Shown here: one piece after another, positions 62,533-64,000 of the stretch
How the letters are laid out: every line of letters starts with the position of its first letter
How positions within the stretch are numbered: the stretch's first letter is position 1
Assembly (NCBI GenBank): GCA_938045295.1
Contig: CALINO010000012.1
Span: 1-64,000, forward strand
Direction: 5' to 3'
From: an uncultured Arenicella sp.
GTDB lineage: Bacteria; Pseudomonadota; Gammaproteobacteria; Arenicellales; Arenicellaceae
Length of the DNA stretch: 64,000 bases
Position numbers and translations under genes: made by a program
Notes under the pieces: model-generated
Told to the model about the DNA's origin: nothing
Databases searched by the model: none
What the model saw: the letters and a program-made list of their open reading frames with translations, nothing else

Positions 62533-64000
62533 ATGGCCTCTACCCCTTTACCACGGTTTGAAGACCACGAAAATCAAGAAACCAAATACACCACGTGCTA
62601 CATGTGCGCGTGTCGTTGTGGCATAAAGGTAACGGTTGAAAATGAACAAGTAAGGTTTATTCAAGGTAACCCCGATCATCCGATTAATAAGGGTGTGTTG
62701 TGTGCCAAAGGCAACGCTGGGATCATGAAGCAACAATCGCCGGCCAAGCTAAAATCACCCTTGTTAAGGCGCCCAGGTACTGAGCGCGGTGACGGCGTGT
62801 TTGACGAAATTTCATGGGATGACGCGCTCAATATCCTGACTAAGCGTTTAAAGCGCATTCGAGAGACCGACCCTAAAAAGTTGGCCTTTTTCACTGGCCG
62901 AGATCAAATGCAAGCCTTAACCGGTTTTTGGGCCAGTCAGTTTGGCACCATTAACTGGGCGGCGCACGGCGGTTTTTGTTCGGTGAACATGGCCGCCGCT
63001 GGGCTGTACACCATGGGGCATGCGTTTTGGGAGTTTGGCGACCCTGATTGGGAGCGCACCAAATATTTTATGATGTGGGGCGTGGCCGAAGACCATTCGT
63101 CTAACCCGATTAAAATCGGCCTGAAAAAAATTAAGGAAAACGGCGCTAAGTTTGTGTCGGTGAACCCGGTGCGCACGGGGTATCAAGCCATTGCTGATGA
63201 GTGGGTTGCCATTAAGCCCGGCACTGATGCCATGCTGGCTCTGTCTATGGTGCACGTGCTGCTTGAACACCAATTGATTGACCATGAGTTCTTAATTCGT
63301 TACACCAATTCAGCCTACTTGGTGGTTGATACCCCAGGCCAGCAAGGCGATGGCTTGTTCTTGCGTGGTGACGCTGGCGAGCCCTTGGTGTGGGGCTTAG
63401 TGAAAGAACAATACGTGGATGGCACTCAGCCCGACGTTAGCCCAGCGTTGTTTGGCAATTACCGTGCCCCTGACGGGCGTCCAGTGCGCACGGTAATGAG
63501 CATGCTGGTTGATAAATATCAATCGAAAGAATACGCCCCTGAGGCCGCGGCTAAGATTTGCGGGGTGCCGGCAGAAACCATTGAACGTTTGGCGCTGGAA
63601 ATTGCCCATGTGGCGTTTAAAGAAACCATCACCATTGATGTTGAATGGACCGATTGGGCAGGGCGTAAGCAAGACAAATTCATTGGTCGGCCTGTTTCTA
63701 TGCACGCCATGCGTGGCATATCGGCGCATTCTAATGGCTTTCAAACTTGCCGAGCCATTCATTTATTGCAAGTGCTGTTAGGTACGATTGATTGCCCGGG
63801 TGGGCATTTAGCCAAGCCGCCGTTTCCTAAGCATATTCCGCCGGGTATTAAGCCGGCGAAAGAGGTGGCTCCGAATACGCCACTCAATTCTGCGCCGCTG
63901 GGGTTTCCTACTGAGCCAGAAGATTTGGTGATTGATGACGAAGGTAAGCCGTTGCGCATTGATAAGGCTTACTCTTGGGATGCGCCGATTGCCAATCACG
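62533..64000 (+). CDS. Molybdopterin oxidoreductase, SoeA-like (3' end cut by window)
   Basis: This is an open frame of 489 codons that runs off the window. It encodes the N-terminal half of a bis-MGD enzyme of the DMSO reductase superfamily. The N-terminus binds [4Fe-4S] through TTCYMCACRCGI with a later Cys in GVLCAKGN. Mo-cofactor segments follow (FFTGRDQMQALTGFWASQFG, VNPVRTGYQAIADEWV, MHAMRGISAHSNGFQTCRAIHLLQVLLG). No signal peptide is seen, so the subunit is cytoplasmic. This cysteine pattern and the lack of export resemble the sulfite dehydrogenase SoeA; thiosulfate/polysulfide reductase relatives cannot be excluded. An Fe-S and a membrane subunit gene would be expected beyond the window. 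Confidence 0.82.
   Translation, partial: MASTPLPRFEDHENQETKYTTCYMCACRCGIKVTVENEQVRFIQGNPDHPINKGVLCAKGNAGIMKQQSPAKLKSPLLRRPGTERGDGVFDEISWDDALNILTKRLKRIRETDPKKLAFFTGRDQMQALTGFWASQFGTINWAAHGGFCSVNMAAAGLYTMGHAFWEFGDPDWERTKYFMMWGVAEDHSSNPIKIGLKKIKENGAKFVSVNPVRTGYQAIADEWVAIKPGTDAMLALSMVHVLLEHQLIDHEFLIRYTNSAYLVVDTPGQQGDGLFLRGDAGEPLVWGLVKEQYVDGTQPDVSPALFGNYRAPDGRPVRTVMSMLVDKYQSKEYAPEAAAKICGVPAETIERLALEIAHVAFKETITIDVEWTDWAGRKQDKFIGRPVSMHAMRGISAHSNGFQTCRAIHLLQVLLGTIDCPGGHLAKPPFPKHIPPGIKPAKEVAPNTPLNSAPLGFPTEPEDLVIDDEGKPLRIDKAYSWDAPIANH

Overview
The window looks like chromosome of a free-living, probably marine gammaproteobacterium. The support is the gene content and order: fabA-fabB, cmoA-cmoB, rplM-rpsI, an argC / bactofilin / erpA / anmK / M23 peptidase / tyrS block as in Pseudomonas, an AlgZ/AlgR-type regulator pair, and a nitrate-assimilation cluster with a PP2C-kinase gene next to the nitrate transporter, as in Pseudomonas aeruginosa. 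Base composition is moderate (near 45-48% GC by eye). No rRNA, tRNA, insertion sequence, prophage or CRISPR array was recognised. The genus cannot be fixed from the sequence alone.

Positions 1-26,100 are mostly housekeeping. They hold a FimT-like pseudopilin, a LytS-type sensor kinase with a LytTR regulator and a transglycosylase-like lipoprotein, gcvT-gcvP behind a tandem glycine riboswitch, a dCTP deaminase, cmoAB, fabAB, heme A synthase, rplM-rpsI, the argC-to-tyrS block, an ATP-grasp protein and purU. A candidate small RNA with its own sigma70 promoter and strong terminator lies between the heme A synthase gene and rplM (about 15,412-15,562).

Positions 26,200-50,300 form a nitrogen-acquisition region. 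It encodes a formate/nitrite-family channel, cyanase, the ANTAR regulator NasT, a nitrate-type ABC transporter with an outer-membrane porin, an MFS nitrate/nitrite transporter, nitrite reductase NirBD and assimilatory nitrate reductase. I read six sigma54 (-24/-12) promoters, NtrC-like dyads, a tandem hairpin resembling an ANTAR target, and an intrinsic terminator in the nirB leader. Together these suggest two tiers of control: NtrC/sigma54 for nitrogen limitation and NasT-type antitermination for nitrate or nitrite. Two paralogous 575-residue PP2C phosphatase-kinase fusions each follow a transporter gene, separated from it by a terminator-like hairpin and without a visible Shine-Dalgarno sequence. 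This repeated module is the most unusual feature of the window.

Within this region, 35,600-41,000 is an accessory patch: a secreted propeller-like protein, an orphan pilin C-terminal fragment, a perfect 36-bp palindrome, a small lipoprotein, a possible 22-residue membrane peptide and a large Asp-box lipoprotein. Positions 50,300-54,200 carry an FkbM-type methyltransferase, a cold-shock protein and RNase R. Positions 54,333-62,326 hold a leftward three-gene set: a small exported protein, a 1815-residue VCBS-repeat protein with a period of about 265 residues, and a two-domain glycosyltransferase. The right edge cuts a molybdopterin oxidoreductase gene resembling sulfite dehydrogenase SoeA.
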